In this document: one piece after another, positions 47,415-58,046 of the stretch
Layout of the letters: the number at the start of each line of letters is the position of its first letter
Position numbering within the stretch: the first letter of the stretch is position 1
Source: Cohaesibacter celericrescens
GTDB lineage: Bacteria > Pseudomonadota > Alphaproteobacteria > Rhizobiales > Cohaesibacteraceae
Assembly (NCBI RefSeq): GCF_002866925.1
Contig: NZ_PKUQ01000047.1
Location: 1-64,000, forward strand
Direction of reading: 5' to 3'
Length of the DNA: 64,000 bases
The notes under the pieces: model-generated
Told to the model about the DNA's origin: nothing
The model's database searches: none
What the model saw: only the letters and a program-made list of their open reading frames with translations
Program-made: the position numbers and the translations under genes

Positions 47415-47658
47415 TTTTGGTTTTTTGTCCTTTGGTATGTTCCGAACATGGCTGTCCTAATCCAAAAGGCTCTGACCCAAAGGGCGTTACCTCAGATACG
47501 GAGCTGATTTCTGATTGTACTAAGGGCCCTGATACGTGCCATGGGAAAAGCATTTCAGCGGCAACTTCTCAGATTCGGTTGTTTAGCACAAGAAACGGGT
47601 GTGAGAAAGATGTGATCGCTGATAGGCAGAGACAGGACTTGGAAAAAGAGGCACGAAG

Positions 47659-48621
47659 ATGACCACGGATTCGGACAAAAAGCGAACAATAAAGCCACGC
47701 GATCAAGTGATCAAACAAATGATGGGCCCCGCTGAATGGGGCATGTTGTTGTTTCTGTCCCTTTTGTGGGGCGGGTCCTTTTTGTTTGTTGGCGTGGCTG
47801 TCTCGGAATTGCCGACGCTGACCATCGTATTTGCGCGTGTCGGCTTGGCTGCTGTTGCTCTGTGGGTTGTGATTCTGGTGACGGGGCGCCCGCTGCCGCG
47901 CGATCACCTTGCGTGGCTGGCCTTTTTGGCCATGGGGCTGTTGAACAATGTGCTGCCCTTTGGTTTGATCGTTTGGGGGCAACACAGCATCGCCTCTGGG
48001 TTGGCGTCGATTTTGAATGCCTCAACGCCGCTGTTTGCTGTTTTGGTGGCCGGTATTGTACTGCATGATGAGCCCATGACAGGGCGTAAGCTTGTCGGTG
48101 TCGTGGTCGGCTTTGTTGGTGTTGTGGTAATGATTGGTGTGGATGCTCTGTCGGGTCTTGGTGCCGGAATTTTGGCGCAGGTTGCGATTTTAGGCGCGGC
48201 GCTGTCTTACGCTTTTGCGGGCGTGTTTGGGCGTCGTTTTAAATCTATGGGTATTGATCCTGTGGTCACAGCTGCGGGGCAAGTCACCGGCTCTACCTTG
48301 ATATTGTTGCCGATAACCTTGATTGTTGATGCGCCATTTTCATTGCCTATGCCTTCGATTGGTGTTGCTGCTTCAATCACCGCATTGGCGTTGTTGTCGA
48401 CGTCGCTGGCCTATATTCTTTATTTCCAAATCCTACAGAGGGCTGGGGCTACCAATTTATTGTTGGTTACCTTCCTTGTTCCTGTCTCTGCAATCCTGTT
48501 GGGCGCGTTGTTCTTGGGCGAGCGTCTTGAGTGGATTCATTTTGTGGGCATGGTGTTGATTGGATTGGGGCTTGCCGCGATCGACGGGCGCCTGTTCAAA
48601 CCAAGCCGGTCTAACCGCTAA
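47659..48621 (+). CDS. EamA-family (DMT) metabolite transporter
   Basis: Inner-membrane transporter of the drug/metabolite superfamily with ten helices in two EamA repeats (residues about 28-155 and 170-305 of 320). Seen: LLWGGSFLFVGVAVSELP at the start of repeat 1 and the repeat-2 GALFLGERLEWIHFVGM motif, typical of EamA exporters such as RhaT/YdcZ-like proteins. The substrate is unknown; relatives export amino acids or other small metabolites. Its stop codon overlaps the stop of the convergent exonuclease fusion gene by four bases. Confidence 0.85.
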   Translation: MTTDSDKKRTIKPRDQVIKQMMGPAEWGMLLFLSLLWGGSFLFVGVAVSELPTLTIVFARVGLAAVALWVVILVTGRPLPRDHLAWLAFLAMGLLNNVLPFGLIVWGQHSIASGLASILNASTPLFAVLVAGIVLHDEPMTGRKLVGVVVGFVGVVVMIGVDALSGLGAGILAQVAILGAALSYAFAGVFGRRFKSMGIDPVVTAAGQVTGSTLILLPITLIVDAPFSLPMPSIGVAASITALALLSTSLAYILYFQILQRAGATNLLLVTFLVPVSAILLGALFLGERLEWIHFVGMVLIGLGLAAIDGRLFKPSRSNR

Positions 48622-50765
48622 TATTGGGCTTGCTTGCGACGGATAGCGGCCATCTTTTTCTCGGCTTCCACGGCTCCTCGAAGGGTTGTGATACCGGACG
48701 CCTCCAGCAAATCAATAAGACACAAAAGCAGTTTTGCCGTGGCGATGGAATCTCCCAGTGCTGTGTGGCGCACATCTACTGGGATTTCAATGCCAAATTG
48801 TTCAGCTAGTGTATCTAGGGTAAGGCTTGAGCTTTGACCTTGTAAATGGGCTGCTAATAGGACTGTGTCCAAAACCGGGTTGGTGAATGTGACGCCGGTC
48901 TCATCCTGCTTGAGGCTGAGAAATTTCATGTCAAAGGCTGCATTGTGAGCGACAAGAACGGCGTCGCTGACGAAGGATTGGAACTTGGGCAGCACTGTTG
49001 TAGCAGCGGGGGCGTCTGCGACCATTTGATTGGTGATATGGTGGACTTGGGTCGAGGCAGGCGGAATGGTTCGCCCTGGATTGATATAGTGATCGAACAC
49101 TTCTCCGGACATAATGCGTCCATTGACGATACGCACTCCGGCGATCGAGATCATTTCATCTTTTGAGGGGTCCAAGCCGGTGGTCTCTGTATCAAATACT
49201 ACAAAATTCAACTCACGCAGGGGCGTGTCTTCCATGCTGCCCAGGTGGCGTTGTTCCATCAAATCAAAATCATAAAATTCCGGTCGTTGGGGTATGGTCT
49301 GGCTTTGGAACTCCATTGGGTTGTCGCTATGATGGTCTCGCGCCGTTTTTAATGGAAGGCGCAGATGCACAGTGCCTCTGGGGATTTTAACACACCAGAA
49401 GTCGGACTTGTGGCGATCTAAAACATCACGGCCCGTGATGCTGCCAAGGTCCGGGTCTAGCGGTTCATCAAGCCAACTGTTTATTTGTGCCACCGTTAGC
49501 GCTTGGTCGCCATGCCAGTGCAAGTCGATATAGATTTTGCGGCCGGTTTGCGTTGCCTTGAGCTGAAAAGCGCGATGGCCAGTGTCTTTGCTTATTTTGC
49601 GTAAAATATACTCTATCAGCTCGACGATGGTCACCGAATCGCAATGCAGCCAGACAGGTTCACCAATGAATTCACATGTTACGGTTACGTCTTCAGCGCT
49701 GTTGCGGCGCAAGATGGAGTGGAACAGCGAAGAAGAATAGACGTCGCTCATGGGCCAAGCGCTGGCCAGCATTTGGTGGGATTGGCTGTCCAGCTCTTCC
49801 AGCTTTTTGGACAATTTGGTAGTTTCACTAGCAATCATCTGTTCAAGAGACTTGCGTGTTGTCGCATCGAGTTTGAAGTCGCCGGCCAACATTTCTGCGG
49901 TGGCTTGAAGATTGGCTGCAGGATGGCGCAGTTCTATCAATGCGTTATGCAGCAGTCTGTCCCGCTCGACATTGTCTGCCAGTTGGCGGGTTATGTCTTC
50001 AAAACTGACCATGAAACCGTTCGGTGTGCGGTCGTCATCATTGATCAACAAAGACACGCGCCCTTGCAACGTGTGGCTACCGTCTGCGGTTGTGCCAATG
50101 ATCAGTTGGCTAAGCCCGTCATTGTGGCGTGTGTGTCGGTTTTCTTTCAGGCGATGATCGAGTCGTTCCAGTGCGTGACGAAATGGGGCTGCGGACACCA
50201 CGGAGAATAGTGACCGGCCCAAGCCCAACTCACCGGACACATGCAGTATCTGTAGGGCGCGATGGTTGTAGAGCAGAATTTTATGCTCGAGATTGCAAAT
50301 CAATACCCCTTGATCCAGATCTTTGAGCACGCTTTCAAGACGTCTTTTTTGTTTGTTTGCATTGTCGACAGCATCGGATATTTGGTTGTCGGTTTCCGTG
50401 CGGGCCTGAATGAGAGCATTAGAAATTTCGGTAATAGCGGGGTTTAAAAAACCCAGATATTTGCCAGTCTCTTGGTCGATCTTTTGCGGGGCGTCCGCGT
50501 GGACGAGCGACCGTATATCCTTGACCATCAGTTTGATGGGGGCGGCGACATGGTGATCAAATTTTTGCCAGACCCAACCGGTGATGAACATGATCCCAAA
50601 GCAGGCCAAGCCGCCAAACAATACCAGATGCGGAAGGGCATCCGGGCCGATGCGCCCTAACGCAAAATAGAGGGCTGCGACGATGATGACGCAGGATGCC
50701 AGAGCGATAAGCGCAAAAAATAAAAAGATGCGAAGGCGGAGGCTGAGTTTTTCGAGATTTATCAT
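48618..50765 (-). CDS. Membrane pseudo-histidine-kinase fused to DEDDh exonuclease
   Basis: A 715-residue fusion. Two membrane helices (about 12-36 and 46-66) and a HAMP-like/linker helix lead to a PAS-like domain (about 145-260). A histidine-kinase-like part (about 265-475) and a DnaQ-type 3'-5' exonuclease (about 518-700) follow. The exonuclease has all catalytic residues: D525 and E527 (VVFDTETTGLD), D612 (HNAAFDMKFL), H667 and D672 (HTALGDSIA). The kinase H-box reads LIELRHPAANL, with isoleucine where the phospho-histidine should be, and the ATP-binding N and G boxes are unrecognisable, so kinase activity is unlikely. It follows a CheY-like gene by 30 bp and belongs to the symporter module. 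It is not the replicative epsilon subunit. Confidence 0.82.
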   Translation of the reverse strand: MINLEKLSLRLRIFLFFALIALASCVIIVAALYFALGRIGPDALPHLVLFGGLACFGIMFITGWVWQKFDHHVAAPIKLMVKDIRSLVHADAPQKIDQETGKYLGFLNPAITEISNALIQARTETDNQISDAVDNANKQKRRLESVLKDLDQGVLICNLEHKILLYNHRALQILHVSGELGLGRSLFSVVSAAPFRHALERLDHRLKENRHTRHNDGLSQLIIGTTADGSHTLQGRVSLLINDDDRTPNGFMVSFEDITRQLADNVERDRLLHNALIELRHPAANLQATAEMLAGDFKLDATTRKSLEQMIASETTKLSKKLEELDSQSHQMLASAWPMSDVYSSSLFHSILRRNSAEDVTVTCEFIGEPVWLHCDSVTIVELIEYILRKISKDTGHRAFQLKATQTGRKIYIDLHWHGDQALTVAQINSWLDEPLDPDLGSITGRDVLDRHKSDFWCVKIPRGTVHLRLPLKTARDHHSDNPMEFQSQTIPQRPEFYDFDLMEQRHLGSMEDTPLRELNFVVFDTETTGLDPSKDEMISIAGVRIVNGRIMSGEVFDHYINPGRTIPPASTQVHHITNQMVADAPAATTVLPKFQSFVSDAVLVAHNAAFDMKFLSLKQDETGVTFTNPVLDTVLLAAHLQGQSSSLTLDTLAEQFGIEIPVDVRHTALGDSIATAKLLLCLIDLLEASGITTLRGAVEAEKKMAAIRRKQAQY

Positions 50766-50795
50766 TGTATTGGCCTCGTTTTGGCGTTGGATCGA

Positions 50796-51173
50796 CTAGC
50801 TGTGATCACCGGCCAGAACGTCTCGTACCGTTTGCGCCACCATCCCCATTGAAAACGGTTTGGTCAAATAGGCGCTTGCGCCCAACGCCATGCCTTTTTC
50901 GATTTCAATGTCACGGCTGTGGGCGCTCATCATAATAATCTTTACATCACAGGTGGTTGGGGCGGAGTGGATTGTTTGGCATACGTCAAAACCATCGCGG
51001 CCGGGGAGGGATACGTCGAGCAGGATAACGTCAGGACGGGAGGTTGTTGCTTGCTCTATGGCTTTGTTGCCGTCATTTGCCGTTGTGACATTGTAGCCTT
51101 CGGATTTCATCAAATGTTCAAGCGCAAAGGAAATGGAGGCTTCGTCGTCTACCACAAGAACAGATTTGGTCAT
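50796..51173 (-). CDS. Single-domain response regulator
   Basis: A 125-residue receiver without an output domain: VLVVDDEASISFALEHLMKS, the phospho-acceptor aspartate in VILLDVSLPGRDGF, serine in IMMSAHSRD and lysine in YLTKPFSM are all present, so it should be phosphorylatable. The ATG at 51173 has GGAGG ten bases upstream. It is read just ahead of the pseudokinase-exonuclease gene (30 bp gap), implying joint expression. Since that kinase-like protein lacks its histidine, the phosphodonor must be another kinase. Relatives in similar clusters accompany solute symporters. Confidence 0.87.
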   Translation of the reverse strand: MTKSVLVVDDEASISFALEHLMKSEGYNVTTANDGNKAIEQATTSRPDVILLDVSLPGRDGFDVCQTIHSAPTTCDVKIIMMSAHSRDIEIEKGMALGASAYLTKPFSMGMVAQTVRDVLAGDHS

Positions 51174-51413
51174 TGCGTGGTGCCTCCGCGAAACGTCAAA
51201 AATGTGAAATCTTGATCCCATGCATTCGAAATTTCTGTGCGATTGGGATGCATTGGCTGCACGCTAATGAAAACTATCCCTGCAACCAGTAAGTGCCCAA
51301 TAGGCGTTATGGCAATTATGGCGCTTCCACTTTAGAAAGGCTATTGGTCATTTGGGGTACCATCGTTGCGGGAGTTGATGAACATGGAGTTTTTTTGGAG
51401 GCCAATGGAGTGG

Positions 51414-51932
51414 CTATTTGCAAGCTGCAACAAAAAGCGGATCGTCACTTTCCAGATCAAACCACTTGGCTTGTTCTGCCATCGCTTGCGATGAAAGCGG
51501 CATCTCTCCAGACCAATCCGCGCGACGGGCTTGCAAGCAGTCGATCAACTGTAGGATTTCAGTTGTCGGTCCCTCTTTTTCAACTTGAAACAGCGCACCC
51601 AATTTGATGCCGGGCAGGGTGTCGTTTGTTCTGATGCTGTTTTTATCAAACGCCAGAAAACGATCCGTGCGTGGCACGATATAGGACAAAGGGTGCACCA
51701 AGCTGGTGCCTTTGGATGAACGCAGAATGACAACATCTTCGCCAAAGTCAGCAGTAGCCCGCGCGTACCAGCCATAGTCCAAAAGGATCTGCAACAGCAT
51801 CATTCCAGCCGCAGCAGCAAAGGGAATGGCGGCTTTTGGCCGTGGCTTGCGCAAAATATACTTATAAACCAGAACAATGAATCCTGCTGCACCGACGCCG
51901 GCTATGAGGGTTCCGAGCAAAGTGAACAGCAT
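51414..51932 (-). CDS. Unknown membrane protein of the symporter module
   Basis: A 172-residue protein that I do not recognise. Two hydrophobic segments (about 4-26 and 38-52) anchor it, and the remaining 115 residues look soluble, with a beta-rich stretch (DVVILRSSKGTSLVHPLSYI). AGGAG lies eight bases before the ATG. It lies between the response regulator and the DUF294 gene on the same strand, spaced 240 and 164 bp from them. Its position suggests a role with the sensor or transporter, but nothing in the sequence shows it. Confidence 0.7.
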   Translation of the reverse strand: MLFTLLGTLIAGVGAAGFIVLVYKYILRKPRPKAAIPFAAAAGMMLLQILLDYGWYARATADFGEDVVILRSSKGTSLVHPLSYIVPRTDRFLAFDKNSIRTNDTLPGIKLGALFQVEKEGPTTEILQLIDCLQARRADWSGEMPLSSQAMAEQAKWFDLESDDPLFVAACK

Positions 51933-52096
51933 GATTTAGGCTCCTAAATGTGGTTTTAGCATACAGGCACCGAAAGGATCTGAGCCCTTTGGGTGTTGTG
52001 ACTGCTCTTGTGGCATATTTTGCATGGTGTTGATAAGGCAGTATTTCGTAGTGTATTGATTTTTATGACTTTTGCCGCCTTATTCTATCAAACTGG

Positions 52097-53938
52097 TTAG
52101 ATGTTTGCACCCTGACTGTTGCCCAAAGCTGACTGAAGCGTCTTGATGACCGTGAAGGCATCCTTGAGGTGGTTGCGTTCCAGATCTGACAGGCTGGCTG
52201 GTGCCATGTAATTGTCTGGTTTCTGGCCCTCACGGATTTGTTTGGCCTGATGCTCCAAGCGCATGCTTGCGATCAAATCATAGGCGTCAATCAGATCTTG
52301 TGCACCGGATGCGCTGAGCGTGCCGTGCTCTTTTGCAAGGATCAACCGTTCGCGTGTATTGGCGGCTGTGATCCCTGCTTGTAGTGCGTAGGCCCGGGCA
52401 AGATCGACGATTGGCACCACACCATTGAGCTTGAGATCAACTGTGTCCTTATGCTCACCCTTTTTGATCAGAGCAAAACCACGGAAAAAACTGAGCGGCG
52501 GGGTGTGGCCCAATGAATTGGAAATCATATGAGCGCGGAAAATACTGTTCTTTTGGGCTTTGTCGAGCGTTCCTTGATACATGTCCGCAAACAGGCTTTC
52601 GTCGCCAACAATGGGTCTGAGGTCGAACATCACACTGGCCAGCATTTGCGCCATCGGGTCGGGGGTTGCGATCCAAGTGTCAAAATAACCACGCCACACC
52701 GCGGCTGGTTGGCACCATTGCGGGTTGGTGGCCATCATGTCGCCAGGGCAATAGAAAAACCCGCAGGCATCAAGCCCGTCCGAGACATATTGGGCAAACT
52801 GCTTGAAATAAGCCGCGTGATCTTGGGCGTTGTAGCGATCATCCAATATGAGGCAATTGTCTTGGTCAGAAACGCCGGTTTGCTCTTGCCTGCCTTGGGA
52901 TCCGCATGCCAGCCACAGATAGGGGACTGGTGCCGGACCAAATTTGCCTTCTGCCAAATGCACCAAGCGTCTGGTCAAGCTGTCGGTCACATTGGTGACA
53001 ATGCGTCCGATGTGATGGGCCTCCACACCGCTGCCGACCAATTGGGCTAGCATTTGCGGTACCTTCGCGACGATCTTGTTCAGGCTTGCAAAGTCAGACT
53101 GCCGTTGGATGTCACCAATCAGGAACGGCGCAGAAACGGCTTGTTGCCGTACAAGGTTGGTGTTTGTCAGGATGCCGACAAGTTTGTTGTTTTTGATGAT
53201 CGGGAGATGGGTATGGGATCGTTCCGTCATTGCCATCATGGCGTCAAACCCCAGTGAATCTGGGCCCAGTGTAAATGGGGTCGGGGTCATGACCTCTCGG
53301 ACTGGACTATCCAGTGGGCGCCCTTTGGCCACCACACGGTGGGTCAGATCGCCTGAGGTGAGGATGCCGGTCAGGCTGTCATTCTCGGTTATCAGGACGC
53401 AGGAAATATTCTTTTCCGCCATGACCTGAGCTGCTTGCATCACCGTTGCGGTTGGATTGATGGTGATGGGATTAGGCGTCATCAATTCACCAACTGTCAT
53501 GGAAATCAGACTGGTGGTCTGGTCGGGTGTGTGCGGTTTGGCCTTGCGTTTGGCAAGGGAGCTATCGAAATAGGCGTGGAATGAAGGAGTCTCCTTGATG
53601 ATTTGATCGAACAGGACCTTCGGGATGCTGAAGTATAGGGTGTCTTCGCTGGCGACCGCTCTGTTGGGGGCGCCTTCATTGTTGAGCAATGCTCTCTCAC
53701 CAAAGCAATTGCCAACGTTGAGATGCAGCAGCACGTTGTCTTCTGGTGTGATCAGGTCAACAGCACCAGACATGATCAGGCACAGTCCGAGAACCGGTTG
53801 ACCGATTTCAAGGATTATTTCGCCTTTTGGGGCCTTAAAGCAGGAGGTTGATTTGGCAATCTCTTCCAGTCGGCTCATTTCAAGCAAGTCAAAAGGATGC
53901 CGGTGAGCAGCAAAGTCTGCAAAGTCGATCTCGCTCAT
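52097..53938 (-). CDS. cNMP-binding, CBS-pair and DUF294 nucleotidyltransferase-like protein
   Basis: Cytoplasmic regulator of 613 residues. Cyclic-nucleotide-binding domain about 20-125 (FGERALLNNEGAPNRAVA resembles the phosphate cassette), a CBS pair about 147-268 (MTPNPITINPTATVMQAA and MTPTPFTLGPDSLGFDAM), then the DUF294 nucleotidyltransferase-like domain with GSQGRQE at 346-352 and aspartates 358 and 360 (SDQDNCLILDD), and a helical DUF294_C region to the end. Relatives resemble GlnD-type transferases and usually lie beside sodium:solute symporters, as here. I start at the ATG at 53938 (AGGAAGGAA upstream). The ligand and modified target are unknown. Confidence 0.88.
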   Translation of the reverse strand: MSEIDFADFAAHRHPFDLLEMSRLEEIAKSTSCFKAPKGEIILEIGQPVLGLCLIMSGAVDLITPEDNVLLHLNVGNCFGERALLNNEGAPNRAVASEDTLYFSIPKVLFDQIIKETPSFHAYFDSSLAKRKAKPHTPDQTTSLISMTVGELMTPNPITINPTATVMQAAQVMAEKNISCVLITENDSLTGILTSGDLTHRVVAKGRPLDSPVREVMTPTPFTLGPDSLGFDAMMAMTERSHTHLPIIKNNKLVGILTNTNLVRQQAVSAPFLIGDIQRQSDFASLNKIVAKVPQMLAQLVGSGVEAHHIGRIVTNVTDSLTRRLVHLAEGKFGPAPVPYLWLACGSQGRQEQTGVSDQDNCLILDDRYNAQDHAAYFKQFAQYVSDGLDACGFFYCPGDMMATNPQWCQPAAVWRGYFDTWIATPDPMAQMLASVMFDLRPIVGDESLFADMYQGTLDKAQKNSIFRAHMISNSLGHTPPLSFFRGFALIKKGEHKDTVDLKLNGVVPIVDLARAYALQAGITAANTRERLILAKEHGTLSASGAQDLIDAYDLIASMRLEHQAKQIREGQKPDNYMAPASLSDLERNHLKDAFTVIKTLQSALGNSQGANI

Positions 53939-53969
53939 TGAGTGTTCCTTCCTAAAAAGCTTATGGCCG

Positions 53970-54007
53970 ATATAAAAAGATCCCGCCGAAAAATGTCGGC
54001 GGGATCT
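53970..54007 (-). terminator. Terminator/attenuator between symporter and DUF294 gene
   Basis: On the minus strand AGATCCCGCCGA and TCGGCGGGATCT form a perfect 12-pair stem around CATTTT, followed by TTTTATA. It lies 66 bp after the symporter stop and only about 30 bp before the DUF294 start, so the DUF294 gene would be read mainly by read-through. Confidence 0.88.
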
Positions 54008-54072
54008 CACAGAGTTATTTGATCAAGGGCATTGGTCTTCCTTAAGATATAGGAAAATCAAGCCGGTTAATC

Positions 54073-55848
54073 TCAGTGATCAATCGCAGCGCCAGACCCT
54101 TTTGGAATGCGGATGCTTTCAACGAGATCCTGAATTTCCTGAGGTGGCTCTTCAGTAGCGGAAGATACGGCGTAGGCAACAGCGAAGTTGATCATCGCGC
54201 CGATTGCGCCAAAGGCTTCAGGAGCAATACCCATGAAATGGTTGTCCGTTGTATTGGCCAGCATTGCAGTGCCCGGAATGAAGAACCAACCTTTGTACAT
54301 AAAGATGTACAGCAGAGTGGAGAGGATACCTGCGAGCATTCCAAAGATAGCGCCTTTGGAGTTGATCCGCTTGGAGAAAATACCCATCATCAGAGCAGGG
54401 AAGATTGACGACGCTGCAAGACCAAAGGCCAGTGCGACCACCTGAGCTGCAAAGCCAGGAGGGTTCAGGCCGAGATAGGCTGCGATACAAATTGCAACAC
54501 CCATGGAAACACGGGCGTACAGAAGTTCTTTTTTCTCGGAGATGTTTGGTGTGAAGGTGCCTTTCATCAAGTCATGAGAGACTGCAGAAGAGATAGCCAT
54601 CAACAGACCCGCAGCCGTTGACAGAGCCGCAGCTAGACCACCAGCAGCCACCAAAGCGATAACCCAGTTGGGCAGCTTGGCGATTTCTGGATTGGCCAGA
54701 ACCATAATGTCACGGTCCACGCTCAGTTCGTTGCCCTTCCAGCCAAATTCATCAGCTTTGGTTTTGAAAGCGTCTGATTTGTCGTTGTAATACTGGATGC
54801 GGCCGTCACCATTTTTGTCTTCAAACTTCAGCAGGCCAGTTGTTTCCCAGTTTTTGAACCAGTCTGGACGGGCTTCATATTCGAGGTTGCCGTCAACTGC
54901 GCCAACTGCGCCTGGCTGAATGGTGTCCATCAGGTTCATGCGAGCCATTGCGCCAACGCCAGGAGCGGTGGTGTAGAGGATCGCGATGAAGACCAAAGAC
55001 CAACCAGCAGTCCAACGGGCGTCAGATACTTTAGGCACGGTGAAGAAGCGGATGATAACATGCGGCAGACCAGCTGTACCGATCATCAGGGACAGGGTGT
55101 ACATGAACATGTTGAGTCGATTGGTCGTGTCGGCGGTATATTCGTTGAAGCCCAGATCCGTAACGATCAGATCAAGTTTGGTCAACAGCGGTGTGCCGGA
55201 AGCTGCGTGATCACCGAACAGGCCCAACTGCGGCAGGACGTTGCCGGTCAGTTCCATGGAGATAAAGACGGCAGGAACAGTGTAGGCCAAGATCAAAACG
55301 CAATATTGGGCGATTTGTGTGTATGTGATGCCTTTCATGCCACCCTGCACAGCGTACAGAAACACGATACCAGTACCAATCAGCAGGCCGGTGGATGCAT
55401 CTACTTCGAGGAAACGGGAGAAAGCAACGCCAACGCCTTTCATCTGGCCAATCACATAGGTGATGGAGCAAATGATCAAGCAAGCCACGGCAACGATACG
55501 TGCTGTGGAGGAGTAGAAGCGATCGCCGATGAACTCAGGCACGGTGAACTTGCCGAACTTACGCAGGTAAGGGGCAAGCAGCATAGCCAGAAGAACATAA
55601 CCGCCGGTCCAGCCCATCAAGAAAACAGATGCACCATAACCGTTAAAGGCGATCAGACCCGCCATGGAGATGAAGGAAGCAGCTGACATCCAGTCAGCAG
55701 CCGTTGCCATGCCGTTGGCAACTGGGTGAATGCCGCGGCCAGCAGCGTAAAATTCACCTGTTGTGCTGGCGCGCGCCCAAAAAGCGATGCCAATATAAAG
55801 CGCAAAGGACGCGCCCACAACGATGTAGGTAAGAGTTTGAAGTTCCAT
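54073..55848 (-). CDS. Sodium:solute symporter, VC_2705/ActP-like subfamily
   Basis: Inner-membrane transporter of 591 residues with about 13 helices in the SSS fold (for example ATAADWMSAASFISMAGLI with the sodium-site residues, and YVIGQMKGVGVAFSRFLEV). Its relatives that pair with a DUF4212 small subunit are thought to carry acetate or other short carboxylates with sodium. A hydrophilic insertion at about 303-385 contains a DxNxDGxI calcium-loop motif (residues 344-355, DKNGDGRIQYYN). It follows the small subunit by 23 bp and ends before a strong terminator. The substrate is inferred from family only. Confidence 0.9.
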   Translation of the reverse strand: MELQTLTYIVVGASFALYIGIAFWARASTTGEFYAAGRGIHPVANGMATAADWMSAASFISMAGLIAFNGYGASVFLMGWTGGYVLLAMLLAPYLRKFGKFTVPEFIGDRFYSSTARIVAVACLIICSITYVIGQMKGVGVAFSRFLEVDASTGLLIGTGIVFLYAVQGGMKGITYTQIAQYCVLILAYTVPAVFISMELTGNVLPQLGLFGDHAASGTPLLTKLDLIVTDLGFNEYTADTTNRLNMFMYTLSLMIGTAGLPHVIIRFFTVPKVSDARWTAGWSLVFIAILYTTAPGVGAMARMNLMDTIQPGAVGAVDGNLEYEARPDWFKNWETTGLLKFEDKNGDGRIQYYNDKSDAFKTKADEFGWKGNELSVDRDIMVLANPEIAKLPNWVIALVAAGGLAAALSTAAGLLMAISSAVSHDLMKGTFTPNISEKKELLYARVSMGVAICIAAYLGLNPPGFAAQVVALAFGLAASSIFPALMMGIFSKRINSKGAIFGMLAGILSTLLYIFMYKGWFFIPGTAMLANTTDNHFMGIAPEAFGAIGAMINFAVAYAVSSATEEPPQEIQDLVESIRIPKGSGAAIDH

Positions 55849-55871
55849 AAGTCTCGCTCCGCTGTCCTATA

Positions 55872-56132
55872 TTACTCTTCGACACCAAATTTTTTGTCGA
55901 TGGTATTCATGCGAATTGCATAGAAGAAGATGAGCCCGAGGAACACATAGATAGATCCCTGTTGAGCAAACCAAAATCCCAAGTCGGTACCACCGACCGC
56001 AATGCCTGACAGAGCAGGACGAAGAAGTAGACCAAAGCCAAACGACACCACGAACCAGATAATTAGGCAAATCGTGATGAGGTTGATGTTGGCTTTCCAA
56101 TAAGCTTGTCCGTTGTCATTATTCTCGGCCAT
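55872..56132 (-). CDS. DUF4212 symporter small subunit
   Basis: An 86-residue protein with two membrane helices (about 18-38 and 53-73) separated by a short loop (VGGTDLGFWFAQQGSIYVFL), matching the DUF4212 family found directly before VC_2705-type symporters. The sequence YWKANINLITICLIIWFVVS is the family start. GGGGGG lies five bases before the ATG at 56132; an ATG 12 bases earlier is in frame. First gene of the module; the AT-rich region upstream should hold its promoter. Confidence 0.9.
   Translation of the reverse strand: MAENNDNGQAYWKANINLITICLIIWFVVSFGFGLLLRPALSGIAVGGTDLGFWFAQQGSIYVFLGLIFFYAIRMNTIDKKFGVEE

Positions 56133-58045
<1,913 letters not shown>

Positions 58046-58046
<1 letters not shown>

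Noticed and set aside
48618..50765. Annotation as DNA polymerase III epsilon subunit
   Set aside because: The protein has membrane helices, PAS and kinase-like regions and no polymerase-binding tail; replicative epsilon is a short soluble protein.
50796..51173. A second chemotaxis CheY
   Set aside because: It is 25 kb from the che operon and sits in the symporter module, so a motor-switch role is not supported by context.
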